Shown: positions 1 through 8,244 of the stretch, in pieces | Layout of the letters: each line of letters opens with the position of its first letter | Numbering within the stretch: position 1 is the first letter of the stretch | DNA from: Leifsonia sp. EB41 | Lineage (GTDB): Bacteria > Actinomycetota > Actinomycetes > Actinomycetales > Microbacteriaceae | DNA: 64,000 nt | Assembly (NCBI RefSeq): GCF_041262565.1 | Contig: NZ_JBGCCJ010000001.1 | Span: 310,001 to 374,000 of the forward strand | Direction: 5' to 3' | Made by a program: the position numbers and the translations under genes | The notes under the pieces: model-generated | What the model saw: only the letters and a program-made list of their open reading frames with translations | Databases searched by the model: none | What the model was told of the DNA's origin: nothing

Positions 1-244
1 GGCAAGCGTCGATGATCGCCGCGGCCGCCTCATTCGACGACCCGGGGGCCACATCGACGAATGCCTTCGAGTCTCCGGAGTCGATCGCCGTGAGCAGTTG
101 CTCGACGACTGTCTTTGCGCTGTCCGTCGGCGGCGCCCCTCCAGTGTCCTGGACGGTGGAAGAGCACCCCGCCAAAGCCGTGGCCAGCGCCGCGGCGGCG
201 ACGAACAACAGGCGGCAAGCTTTGGCGGGGTGCTGGGCTTTCAT
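1..244 (-). CDS. lipoprotein, N-terminal part (cut by window start)
   Basis: Reading down from the ATG at 244 gives MKAQHPAKACRLLFV, a positively charged start, then a hydrophobic run ending in the lipobox LAGC-SS. This is a type II signal peptide, so the protein should be anchored outside the membrane. The remainder visible here is Ala/Ser/Asp rich and the reading frame is open at base 1, so the C-terminus lies outside the window. The start is only 2 nt beyond the stop codon of the broken amidase gene (247), which suggests co-transcription. I do not recognise the family. Confidence 0.75.
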   Translation of the reverse strand, partial: MKAQHPAKACRLLFVAAAALATALAGCSSTVQDTGGAPPTDSAKTVVEQLLTAIDSGDSKAFVDVAPGSSNEAAAAIIDAC

Positions 245-246
245 GG

Positions 247-1014
247 TCAGATACTGGTCCGAAGGTGCATGTCCGCGACGTAGGCGTTCGGGTTACCCAC
301 CAACATTGCAGCGTATGTCTGGTTGTAGTGATTGTTGCTGTGCTGCGTGAAGTACGGGTTTCCCGACGAGTCTACGTACGTGACGATAGTGGTGTGATCG
401 TACTTCTTTGGTCGTATCACCGCTCCAAATCCAGAAGGCGATGTCGCTGGCCTTCCAATACGGGGGTGAACACGTCAGCGTAGAAGCGCGAAGTGTAGTG
501 GCCCCCCGAAATCGGAGAGCATCTGGGCGTTGATCCACGGCCAGCTCTGATTCTGCGGGGCCACCCCGCCGCCGCTGTTGTACCACCACTGGTCGGGCTG
601 TTGATAGTTACCCGTCTGGTTCATCGTCCAGCCGCCGGCGAAGAGCGCCTGCGAAGCGAAGTTGGTACAGTCGTCACCCGATTGCGCGACGTATGCCGGG
701 TTGTACTGCTGCCAGTAGGTGGACGCATACTGCACCACTCCGCTCAGATTGACAGTGGTCGCTGCCGAACTCATCGCAGCCGGCACCTGCGATGCAGATA
801 GAACCATCGAGTCAGGGACCTTTGCCTTGTCGCGAGGCACTCCGTGTCTGATCGCCTGGTCCATCCGCTTCGACTTCACCGGGTCGGCCCACGCTGACAT
901 CGTGGAGCTGTCACGCGCAAAGATCGTTGAGCCAAACCCCGAATGAGCACGTCTCCTCGCCGCGGTTCCTCCATAAGGTTCGCCCGGCGCTGGAAGTCGT
1001 CTGCGCCATGCCAT
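247..1014 (-). pseudogene. amidase-domain protein (Amidase_6-like) with three frame breaks
   Basis: The first frame encodes YNPAYVAQSGDDCTNFASQALFAGG, the Cys-containing N-terminal part of the putative amidase family, then stops at 475. Removing one base from each of three homopolymers (six C at 502-507, five G at 462-466, three T at 407-409) restores one continuous protein running through FTPYWKASDIAFWIWSGD, then KKYDHTTIVTYVDSSG and a QHSNNHYNQ segment to a stop at 247. The His-containing HTTIVTYV stretch is the usual C-terminal catalytic part. All three changes have the same sign and lie within about 100 bp, so this is either a decayed gene or sequencing error. The start is uncertain: 1014 has no signal peptide, and the first 40 residues look arbitrary. 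Confidence 0.6.
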
Positions 1015-1104
1015 GGTTGCGAATGACGCTATGGCGATCCCAGGGGGCTAGACCCGAAGAGTCTTGACAGAGCCTCCGCCAGGCAATGAGGGGAACTGTA
1101 CCTC

Positions 1105-1623
1105 TCAGCAGTAGGAGGTGTCGCCGTTCAGCTGACGTGACGTCAAACACAGGGGTAGCTCAGAAACCATTTGGTCGTCGAGGTAGAACAGAACGTGCTT
1201 GAAGGATATGCCGCCACCGACGAGGAAGCCGAAGGTCCCAGTTGCCGAGACGCCTGGGTTCATTGTGAAATCGTAGGATCCCCGATCGTCGAACTCGGGG
1301 ACATCTGCGGAGTCGTTGATGGAGCCGTCCGCTGCAATTAACTTGGCTGTCAGCGTGCCCGAGACCGGTGCGCTTCCAGGGTTCGAGACGTTCACGAATA
1401 CTTCGCAGGACCAGCTGCCGCTGTCGTAACAATCCGAGTTGGTCGTTGTGATGTAAAGAGCCGGAGTCTGACTGGCAGGGGTTCCATCGGATGAATCGGA
1501 AGTGGCTGCAGCTGTCGAAGTTCCGTCCCCGGCGTGGGCAGAACCAGATGCTGAACAACCCGCTAAGCCGGCTGTCAGTAGCAATGCCACAAGTAGTGAT
1601 GCCAGGTGTCTCTGACGACCCAA
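1105..1623 (-). CDS. small lipoprotein of unknown function
   Basis: A 172-aa product starting MGRQRHLASLLVALLL and ending its signal peptide at the lipobox LAGC-SA. A Ser/Thr/Ala-rich linker (about residues 25-55) leads to a beta-rich domain with four cysteines (NSDCYDSGSWSCEVFV near residue 67 and two near the C-terminus) that could form disulfides. The domain resembles an Ig-like or FxLYD-like fold (VFVNVSNPGSAPVSGTL), but I cannot name a family. It lies on the same strand as the amidase and lipoprotein downstream. Confidence 0.75.
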   Translation of the reverse strand: MGRQRHLASLLVALLLTAGLAGCSASGSAHAGDGTSTAAATSDSSDGTPASQTPALYITTTNSDCYDSGSWSCEVFVNVSNPGSAPVSGTLTAKLIAADGSINDSADVPEFDDRGSYDFTMNPGVSATGTFGFLVGGGISFKHVLFYLDDQMVSELPLCLTSRQLNGDTSYC

Positions 1624-1752
1624 TGCCGCTCCGCTCTCTTTACAACCCTTCGATAGTTTGGCCTAAGCGACCAGGGCCAGCATTCCCCTCTTTGAGGGGT
1701 TGAGTAATTATCGTGGCCTGTAGCCCAACATCCGGTAGACGACGGCCCGCGG

Positions 1753-2403
1753 TCAGCCGCTGATGCCAAAGGCGCGCATCCGCGCGTGATGGTACTGCGC
1801 GCTCGAGTAGGCGAAGCCGCGCGCCGCAGCGACGGCGACAATCTGGGGGTACGCGCCGATGAGGCCATCCCATCGAGGATCAGCGCTGGTAGCCAGGGTG
1901 TTCATCTGGTGCGCCTCGAGCAGCGCGTTCCCGCGCTGCGTGTTGCAGAAGGCGTGGATCGTGCGCAGGTTCGCGGGCTCGCTGCTGCCGCCGCTGCTGC
2001 TCGGCACCACGTGGTCCGCCTCGGCGGCGAGGGCCCAGTAGACCGGGTGGATCTCGCCGCGCTTGTAGTGCTGCTGATACGGCAGTTCCTCTGGGAGCAC
2101 GTCGCTGAGAGCGACGAGCACGCCGCGCGGCACAGCGCGGCCGCCGCAGGCTCCGCAGCGAAAGCCCTCTCGGACGAGAGTCTGCGCTCGGTCGCGCTCC
2201 TTGATCGGGACCCGCTTGTGCACGCCGTCCGGCTGCTGCGCGCCGGCGAGGCTGACCTTGCCGAGCCAGCGCTCACCCGCGATCGGCGAGACGCGCAGGC
2301 GCGCCAGGGCAAGGTCGTCGTCGACGAGTGCGGCGGCGACAACTGCCAGTACATCTGCGTAGCGGTCGACGGCTGCGCCGTCCAGGGTGAGTACGTCGGG
2401 CAC
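1753..2403 (-). CDS. HNH endonuclease-family protein
   Basis: A 216-aa protein with a GTG start. The C-terminal half has the HNH layout: a zinc-binding CGACGG pair (about residue 82), then EADHVVPSSSGGSSEP with the DH metal and catalytic pair, then NLRTIHAFCNTQRGN supplying the Asn and the second zinc-knuckle Cys. The N-terminal about 75 residues show no motif I recognise. HNH proteins of this size occur in restriction, mobile elements and antiphage loci; the target here is not known. It sits alone between two minus-strand genes. Confidence 0.8.
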   Translation of the reverse strand: MPDVLTLDGAAVDRYADVLAVVAAALVDDDLALARLRVSPIAGERWLGKVSLAGAQQPDGVHKRVPIKERDRAQTLVREGFRCGACGGRAVPRGVLVALSDVLPEELPYQQHYKRGEIHPVYWALAAEADHVVPSSSGGSSEPANLRTIHAFCNTQRGNALLEAHQMNTLATSADPRWDGLIGAYPQIVAVAAARGFAYSSAQYHHARMRAFGISG

Positions 2404-2441
2404 AGTGTTAGAGCGTATATGGAGACCTCGCGCGCGCTCGC

Positions 2442-3338
2442 TTAGTGCCCAGCGAGCACGGCTGCTTTCGCGTCGGCGAACTCTTGGTCGCTCAGCACTC
2501 CCTGCTGATGGAGCTGGGCGAGGGAGCTGAGCTGCTCGGCGATCCCCCGAGACGGCGCGGCAGCCGCGGGTGCAGGCGCTTCGAGCGCCCCTACAACGGC
2601 TGCGGCCGCGGTCTTCGCCGCCGTATTGAACAGCGCCGCGAAGCGAGTGGCGTCGCTGTACTGGTCAGGCTTGGCCGGAACGGCCCATGCCGCGAGCGGA
2701 CCGTCGATCAGGAGGAACACCTGCCGGCTGTCGACCTTCTTCTGCATAAGCCCCCCGCCGACAGCTCCAAGCGCACCGAACAGCACGCCGCCCATAGCGA
2801 CTCGGGAGAGGGTCGGGCGTCGATCGAGCTCGCCCGCCGTGTCGACCACGGCGTTCGAGCCGGCGATCGGCTGCGTGACGCCCTGGTACGTGACGCTCTC
2901 ACCATCGAACGACAGCCCCGGGAAGAGCGCCGCGATCCGCTGGTCGTCCATCGCCGCCTGGAGCGCGCGGAACTCAGCGAGTGCGCCCTTGATCGTCGCG
3001 CCCTCGACGCCCTCCTTGTTCGTGAGGCCGCGACCGGCTGTCTTGTCGCCTGCGTGCGGCGTCCGCTCCACGATCAGGGCGAAGGCATCGGCGGCCGCGC
3101 GCGCAGTCTTCCCGGTCATGAAGCGGAAGATCGACTTGCCGTTCTTGGTGACGATCTCGATGTGCCCGTTCGTCGCGAGGTTGGCGGCCCTGAATGAGCG
3201 GTCGGTGATCTCCTCGAAGTGGATTCGTCGCTCCGACGCGCCCAGCGCGCCCTGTGAAACTCGACCTGTCGCCTGGATCGTGACGCCCTCGTCGTCCACG
3301 ATGAGCGCGTAACCGTAGACACCTTTGAACTCGGGCAT
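2442..3338 (-). CDS. DUF4429-like protein with C-terminal SHOCT motif
   Basis: A 298-aa product. The start is the ATG at 3338 (MPEFKGVYGYALIVDDEG), chosen because AGAGGAG lies five bases upstream; an in-frame ATG at 3458 has no such site. The N-terminal domain (about 1-100), with its repeated beta-strand pattern and RIHFEEITDRSFRAAN, matches DUF4429-type PH-like domains. A second similar region contains LFPGLSFDGESVTYQG, then a Gly-rich hydrophobic stretch GGVLFGALGAVGGGL (about 207-221). The last about 30 residues, QLSSLAQLHQQGVLSDQEF, are a SHOCT motif, an oligomerisation-type short C-terminal domain. Function is unknown. Confidence 0.75.
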   Translation of the reverse strand: MPEFKGVYGYALIVDDEGVTIQATGRVSQGALGASERRIHFEEITDRSFRAANLATNGHIEIVTKNGKSIFRFMTGKTARAAADAFALIVERTPHAGDKTAGRGLTNKEGVEGATIKGALAEFRALQAAMDDQRIAALFPGLSFDGESVTYQGVTQPIAGSNAVVDTAGELDRRPTLSRVAMGGVLFGALGAVGGGLMQKKVDSRQVFLLIDGPLAAWAVPAKPDQYSDATRFAALFNTAAKTAAAAVVGALEAPAPAAAAPSRGIAEQLSSLAQLHQQGVLSDQEFADAKAAVLAGH

Positions 3339-3500
3339 CCAAACTCCTCTGTGAGTGCCGGTCGTGACAATCCAGACGGTAACAGGTATCTCGGCCTGGA
3401 CGCTCTCGCTCCCGAATTGGGGTACCCACGATGAAAGGCCTGTGCCGGGCCACGCCAATAAGCTGCTCGGACCGCACTCATAATCAGGGGGAATCCGGCC

Positions 3501-4019
3501 GTGAGTTCACACCCAGGGTGGTTCACCCATCCGTCCAACACGAACCTGCAGATCTATTGGAACGGACAGCAATGGTCGGGCTCGCGACTCAAGTCGCAGG
3601 CGAAGCCTCATGACCCAATCTACCCCGAGGGTGCTCAGCTTCCCGCTGCCCCTCCTGGATGGAACGCGATGCCGAAGCCGGCGAAGAGGCCGATGGGCTG
3701 CTTCGGCTTCATCCTCATCACTGCCGGCGTCGTGGTGGCCATTGTGATCGCGCTCAACGTGTACGGGTCGTTTCGCAACGCGAACCCGACCGACGAGGAC
3801 AAGCAGGCAGAGTCGCAGGTGGCGTGCGAGAACGTCGTGAAGAACAACCTCAAGTCGCCGAGCACGGCGAGCTTCTCAAACGAGGGTGCGACGGGGACGA
3901 ATGGTCAGTACACGGTCACAGGTGACGTCGACTCGCAGAACAGCTTCGGGGCGATGGTGCGCAACCACTTCACCTGCGAGTCCGACGGCGAGACAGTACA
4001 CCTGACGTCGCTCGGCTGA
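3501..4019 (+). CDS. DUF2510 membrane protein
   Basis: A 172-aa product with a GTG start preceded by an AGGGGGA site at 3486-3492. The N-terminus PGWFTHPSNTNLQIYWNGQ is a DUF2510 motif, common at the ends of actinobacterial membrane proteins. One TM segment follows (CFGFILITAGVVVAIVIAL, about residues 67-86), then an extracytoplasmic domain of about 75 residues with two cysteines (VACENVVKNNLKSPSTASF and HFTCESDG). The NLKSPSTASF segment is typical of small secreted domains in these proteins. It is divergent from the DUF4429 gene. Confidence 0.75.
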   Translation: MSSHPGWFTHPSNTNLQIYWNGQQWSGSRLKSQAKPHDPIYPEGAQLPAAPPGWNAMPKPAKRPMGCFGFILITAGVVVAIVIALNVYGSFRNANPTDEDKQAESQVACENVVKNNLKSPSTASFSNEGATGTNGQYTVTGDVDSQNSFGAMVRNHFTCESDGETVHLTSLG

Positions 4020-4048
4020 TCGGACCGGCTAAGGACCTGGAGGATCGG

Positions 4049-4099
4049 ATGTGGGAACGAAGGATCGCAGCCGTGATTGTCGTGTTCTTCTTCGTCTGA
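4049..4099 (+). CDS. possible 16-residue hydrophobic peptide
   Basis: An ATG at 4049 stands five bases after a perfect GGAGG (4039-4043) and reads MWERRIAAVIVVFFFV before TGA. The product would be two arginines followed by a short hydrophobic stretch, like a leader or small membrane peptide. It lies 29 nt after the stop of the DUF2510 gene on the same strand. Only the ribosome binding site and composition support it. It could be a type I toxin-like peptide, a remnant or chance. Confidence 0.3.
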   Translation: MWERRIAAVIVVFFFV

Positions 4100-4128
4100 C
4101 GCCTACGGGCAGACCAACGATAGAAGAA

Positions 4129-4157
4129 GCCCCGACGAGCACGAGGCTGGCCGGGGC
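4129..4157. terminator. short GC hairpin between convergent genes
   Basis: GCCCCG (4129-4134) pairs with CGGGGC (4152-4157) across a 17-nt loop and is followed by a short T run on the plus strand. It lies between the plus-strand DUF2510 unit and the minus-strand lipoprotein gene, where a terminator is expected. The stem is only six pairs, so support is modest. Confidence 0.35.
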
Positions 4158-4188
4158 GTTTCGGGGGTGAAGGACTGCTCGGGGAGGA

Positions 4189-4668
4189 TCAGCTCTTCTG
4201 GAGCTTGATCGTCGTGGTCGTGCCGAGGGCACTGGCCGAGTAGCTGATGGTGTCGTCCTGGAAGGTGAACTGCTTCGTGTCGTCCTGCGACGCGAGCATG
4301 GCCGACTCCGTCGCGGCCTGATCGCGCGTAGACGTCCACGTGTACGGCGTCGCGGCATCGGTCGGCGCCGCGAAGCTGCCGACCCAGTAGATCGACTTCG
4401 TGTCGCCGTTATCGCCGACCCAGTTGATGGTGATGACGTCGCCGGAGATCTCCGCCTCCTGGTAGGAGTTGGCCGCCGCGGAGTTCGTCTGCTTCCAGAT
4501 GCCGCTGAGGTCGGCCGGCTTGGCGGCCTCCTTCGTCGGCTTGGCGGCCGCGCTGCTCTTGGACTCCGATGAGGAGGCCGGCGCTGTGGTTGGGGAGGTG
4601 CTGCACCCGGTGAGGGCGATTGCCGCGGAGATGGTGACTGCAAGTGCGAAAGGTGTGAGTTTCTTCAT
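4189..4668 (-). CDS. small lipoprotein of unknown function
   Basis: A 159-aa product, MKKLTPFALAVTISAAIALTGC, with a clear lipoprotein signal (lipobox ALTGC), then a Ser/Ala/Lys linker and a domain starting DLSGIWKQTNSA. The pattern GIWKQ...YQEAEISGDVITINW...KSIYWVGSF is typical of lipocalin-like beta barrels that read as a ligand-free small barrel. A strong ribosome binding site (GAGAGGCG) lies just upstream of the ATG. The neighbour upstream is the nuclease-like gene on the same strand, about 140 bp away. Confidence 0.8.
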   Translation of the reverse strand: MKKLTPFALAVTISAAIALTGCSTSPTTAPASSSESKSSAAAKPTKEAAKPADLSGIWKQTNSAAANSYQEAEISGDVITINWVGDNGDTKSIYWVGSFAAPTDAATPYTWTSTRDQAATESAMLASQDDTKQFTFQDDTISYSASALGTTTTIKLQKS

Positions 4669-4808
4669 GATCGCCTCTCATGGTGGCAGCCAGGTGAATG
4701 CTCGTCTGCACCCCAGTCCTGGGGCGGTGTGGTGCGAGCGTGAAAACGAAGGCTCCGCCGCCCAAGAAAGTGCAGACGTTCCGGTAGGCGAATGATCCGT
4801 GGCTGTCA

Positions 4809-5807
4809 CTAAGCGGCCGCCTGGTGGCGCATTCCCATGCACTCGCCGTGGGTGGTAACCAATCTCCGGTAGCCCGAGACGCGGCGCCTGGTGTACCCCT
4901 CGGAAAGTGAAGGCAGGAACGGACAAGCGCCGTCTTCCGCCGCCAGATCGCCAAGAGCTCTGCGTTCGTAGACCCATTCGCCCGATTCACGAACTAGGGC
5001 TGCCATCTGCTTGCCGAAGAGTCCCTCCTGCAGCCGGCTGCGGTGGCATCCCTCCCTCTTCTCTGCCTTCCGCCATGTCTCGTAGCGGTCATAAACGAGC
5101 GAGAACGGGACGAACGGCCATCCGAATAGCGCAGAGACCATCGTCCAGAACTCACGGACGTCGTCGTGGACCGGGTAGCCATCCACAGACAGCGAGGTCG
5201 CCGTGGCCGTCCCGATAACCTCGCCGCTCCCCTGCGCCGCGCCGTGAACCCCCTCCAGCTCGACCGAAGACGCGGGCGGGGCTGGGTTGATGTCTTTGGC
5301 TCTCCCCTGCGACACGACGTCGCCTTCTCCTATTTCATCTAAGGCGATGGATTCGCCGGTCACCCGGTACCGAAACCCGACAGCAGGATAGGGACCGTCA
5401 TTGAGCACCTCGAGCGAGCGGTAAGTCCGCAAGTCCAGACCCGCTGCGACGATGATGATCCGGACGCTTCTTTTCTCCCCTGCTGGCAGAGGATGTCCGA
5501 AACGTTGCTCGAAGGCCGCCAACAGATCCAGACGCACGTGACGGCGAGCAGCGACAGCGTTGAGCTGGTCGAGAGTTGCAGCCCTGGCCCAGTGCACGTA
5601 GTCGAGAACCTGGGCGATGACCCTGTCACTCGGGACCTTCCGCTTCACCTCGATGACATAGAGGCCTCCTGCCGCGTCGATGCCAAGCAGGTCGATCCGG
5701 CGCATGAGTCCGGCCTTGACTTGCCATCCGAAGATGAGCAGCCCCAATAGCTCGGGGTGCTCGACCAGATGACGCTCGAGATCCCGCTCCCACCTGACAA
5801 GCGGCAT
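4809..5807 (-). CDS. NucS/DUF91-like nuclease-domain protein
   Basis: A 332-aa product if started at MPLVRWERDLERHLVEHPEL (ATG 5807); a GTG a few codons upstream would overlap the stop of the previous gene. Residues about 10-130 carry the PD-(D/E)XK layout of NucS/DUF91 proteins: RRIDLLGIDAAGGLYVIEVKR gives the D...E-x-K metal-binding motif, followed by QVLDYVHWA. The C-terminal half is different: it contains EFWTMVSALFGWPFVPFSLV and may be a targeting region. It is too divergent to be called the mismatch enzyme NucS itself. The gene follows the 214-aa gene with a 14-nt gap, which implies a two-gene operon. Confidence 0.7.
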   Translation of the reverse strand: MPLVRWERDLERHLVEHPELLGLLIFGWQVKAGLMRRIDLLGIDAAGGLYVIEVKRKVPSDRVIAQVLDYVHWARAATLDQLNAVAARRHVRLDLLAAFEQRFGHPLPAGEKRSVRIIIVAAGLDLRTYRSLEVLNDGPYPAVGFRYRVTGESIALDEIGEGDVVSQGRAKDINPAPPASSVELEGVHGAAQGSGEVIGTATATSLSVDGYPVHDDVREFWTMVSALFGWPFVPFSLVYDRYETWRKAEKREGCHRSRLQEGLFGKQMAALVRESGEWVYERRALGDLAAEDGACPFLPSLSEGYTRRRVSGYRRLVTTHGECMGMRHQAAA

Positions 5808-5821
5808 ACCGGCCCAGCTCT

Positions 5822-6466
5822 TCACATCCACTCCCAGGACTCGATAATTTGTTGCACGTCTTTGATCGCTCCGCCACGGCGAAGCCACTCCGCCGGCGTC
5901 TGCTGGCCTTCGAGCACCAGGCCTTCCTGAGGGGTGGACATGAACGCAGTGAGACCAGACCAGTCCCAGCGTTGCGAAGCCGCCTGCAGAAGAGGTTGAA
6001 GGCCTGGCAGGAGTTTCTCGGGATCTGGGAGGCTTAGTTGCCACACGGGGAATCGCAGTCGTCCCCCGATTTCCGCGGCGCATAGTCGGCCCTCGGCGAC
6101 GGCCCGTCTGACCTCTGCCTCGTCCCAGCGCAGGTAGGCGGCCATGTCTTCCAGCGAAATGGTCTGGTAGAAGTGCGAGAGAAATGCCTCGATGGCGCTT
6201 ACTTTGAGCGAGCCACGATTCACTTCACGCCGCGCATGATCAAGTTCCTCGATAGTGAATTCCCCCATCTCCACGAGTACCCGCTGTTGCTCCGGGCTCA
6301 TTCCGTTCTTCTCGATGGGTTTCATGGCCGCGATGGTCTCCGCCAGGCAGTCGAGGATCCAGGTCGTATCGCCACCTAGCCGTCTAATGGCCGCGTGGAG
6401 GCGCGCCAACGCAGCAGATTCGGCTGCCAAATCATCCACCCTCGGGCCTGATTCTTCTTCGTCCAT
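5822..6466 (-). CDS. probable DNA-binding protein, partner of the nuclease-like gene
   Basis: A 214-aa product from MDEEESGPRVDDLAA (ATG 6466); a longer start exists but adds low-quality residues. The mid region TISLEDMAAYLRWDEAEVRRA followed by GRLCAAEIGGRLRFPVWQL is the excisionase/HTH_17 pattern. The C-terminus TPAEWLRRGGAIKDVQQIIE resembles the end of ParS/MbcA-type (DUF2384) antitoxins. So it may combine a helix-turn-helix with a partner-binding tail. It directly precedes the NucS-like gene, so a regulator or antitoxin role for that gene is inferred, not shown. Confidence 0.6.
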   Translation of the reverse strand: MDEEESGPRVDDLAAESAALARLHAAIRRLGGDTTWILDCLAETIAAMKPIEKNGMSPEQQRVLVEMGEFTIEELDHARREVNRGSLKVSAIEAFLSHFYQTISLEDMAAYLRWDEAEVRRAVAEGRLCAAEIGGRLRFPVWQLSLPDPEKLLPGLQPLLQAASQRWDWSGLTAFMSTPQEGLVLEGQQTPAEWLRRGGAIKDVQQIIESWEWM

Positions 6467-6909
6467 GTGAGCAACGCTAGAGATGCCATACGGCAGATCC
6501 GCGCAAGCTAGAGAGACCGACCGGCTCATATCGAATTGACATTGTGCATATTGCTCGTAAATGAGAAGACGCTCCGACGTGCGCGAACAAGATTTGGCAA
6601 CAGGCGACACGCCGGCGCGTCACAGTGGGGGTCAGGGCCTTCGCCCAGGCGCGGGCTACCCGGGCAAGAGGTCGACCGGATGATCTGGCGCTGGTGGCGC
6701 GCGGAGTTCGAGCGGATGACCACTCCCCCCGTGGAACCGTCCGAAACGCCGACACGTCACGGACAGGTCGCTTCACGCCGTCGGCGATACCCGTCGATTC
6801 GGTGTGATCGAGTGGCCCATTCTTCCACGTCGACGCGATGATCCAAGAGCTCTGGCCGACCACCGTCGCGCCCGTGAGGACGTCGAGGCCGGGCTGCTCG
6901 ATCCCGGAG
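6467..6909. other. intergenic region without a supportable gene
   Basis: About 440 bp between two minus-strand genes. Open frames exist on both strands, but they are Arg/Ser/Pro-rich, lack ribosome binding sites and show no motif. One minus-strand frame (about 6600-6900) has an almost protein-like composition and might be a decayed gene. No strong hairpin was seen. Confidence 0.4.
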
Positions 6910-7800
6910 CTAGGTGGACGCTTGGTGATTACCGCCAGGCGACGTGCCGTTAGCTGGCGCGGCTGAGCTCTCCCGAATTCGCTTCTGTTCCTCTCGGAAC
7001 TTCTTGTCACCACGTCTTGCCGCCAGCGGCAAGAACACGACGAGAAGTGCACCGACTCCGAAAATCGAGAGGAAGAACCATCCCGACTCAACGAAGCCAT
7101 TCGGTTCGGGATTCGAATCCTTGAGGTCGGCCCTGAATTGGTCGATCTGTGCCTGATAAAGGATCTTCCCGAAGTCGACGCTTCCCGGCTGCGATCCATC
7201 CACCGGCGGCGGAGTCGGCCAGGATGTCGGCGTGACGGCCGCTGTCGGTGTCTGGCTGAAGGAGGTGCTCGTGATGAACGGGAGGGGCATGCAGACCAGA
7301 CCCACGCCCAGGGCGACAACCGCCGATCGAATCGCCCACGCTCTTCGTCCTGCGACCTTGTCCACTCGGTCCCCCACGTCATTCACACGGGCCCAAACGT
7401 TCTTCGAGACCGTCGCCTGACCACCCGGGGGCGAGGTGAAATACTTCGTGGCCGGCGTGAGGAACGCGAGGTAGAAGGTGGAGAGGACCACCGCGAGACC
7501 CAAGAACAGCGGAGTGAGGAGCCCTCTCAACGGAAACGACGAGCTCGTGGTGGAGAAGACGAACCCGAGCGCACCGGTGTACAGCGTGGCGATCGCTGCG
7601 GAGGCGGCTTGAACGGTCGTAGCACCTGTTCTGGAGCGATCGAGCCCGCCGAATGCGATGTCGTAGGCCCGTTCTTCCCACGCGGCCATGCTCGCCCAGT
7701 CAGCTTTCGACTCCTCGCTGTCGTCAGGCGCTGGTGCCACGCCGGCGCCGGACTGGACCGGCTGTGGATTCGCCGGCGGCTTCTTCCGACTCCAGGTCAT
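6910..7800 (-). CDS. four-TM membrane protein of unknown function
   Basis: A 296-aa product starting MTWSRKKPPANPQPV. After a soluble N-terminal 60 residues there are two TM segments (about 65-85 and 92-115), a cytoplasmic loop, a TM at about 159-178, an exposed Pro/Thr-rich stretch with FGKILYQAQIDQFRADL, and a last TM near 245-265 ending in a basic tail. I do not recognise the family. It begins 4 nt after the stop of the 94-aa gene, so the two are co-transcribed. Confidence 0.7.
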   Translation of the reverse strand: MTWSRKKPPANPQPVQSGAGVAPAPDDSEESKADWASMAAWEERAYDIAFGGLDRSRTGATTVQAASAAIATLYTGALGFVFSTTSSSFPLRGLLTPLFLGLAVVLSTFYLAFLTPATKYFTSPPGGQATVSKNVWARVNDVGDRVDKVAGRRAWAIRSAVVALGVGLVCMPLPFITSTSFSQTPTAAVTPTSWPTPPPVDGSQPGSVDFGKILYQAQIDQFRADLKDSNPEPNGFVESGWFFLSIFGVGALLVVFLPLAARRGDKKFREEQKRIRESSAAPANGTSPGGNHQAST

Positions 7801-7804
7801 AGGT

Positions 7805-8089
7805 TCACACTTCGCCTGGACCCTCGAGGTGCACGATATCTATCGTCGGCGACGGCTCGATCGGCTCAACGGCCACTTCACATACGGGTGGATTCGTTCC
7901 AGGCACAACCTGCCAGAGACCATCCGCACCACGCGTCACCTGTAGATCGATGACGTCGAAGCCGTCGATTCGATGGCCCGCGCTCGATGATGTTGCACCC
8001 TTCGGTGCGATGACGTGGACGACGCCGTCTGGGATCTCCACCCAGTCGGTGGCGGCGAGCTGTTGGCCGTCGAGATGACACTGGACCAT
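7805..8089 (-). CDS. small hypothetical protein, operon partner of the membrane protein
   Basis: A 94-aa acidic product, MVQCHLDGQQLAATDWVEIPDG, preceded by a GAGGAGCAGC ribosome binding site. It is soluble, Val/Asp-rich and beta-like, ending with a Pro-rich tail. No family recognised. The four-nucleotide gap to the 296-aa membrane protein gene suggests that the two work together. Confidence 0.6.
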   Translation of the reverse strand: MVQCHLDGQQLAATDWVEIPDGVVHVIAPKGATSSSAGHRIDGFDVIDLQVTRGADGLWQVVPGTNPPVCEVAVEPIEPSPTIDIVHLEGPGEV

Positions 8090-8244
8090 GCTGCTCCTCT
8101 CCCCCGTCGGCGCGACCCCACCGCTGGCGGATTACGAGCGCAAGCTACCGCACCGCCGCCGCGGACGGCAACGGGCGTATGCGTGCAGCAGACTCCTCGT
8201 GGGCAGACCAGGGCGCATCGGACACGCCTGAGTATTCTGTGGCC

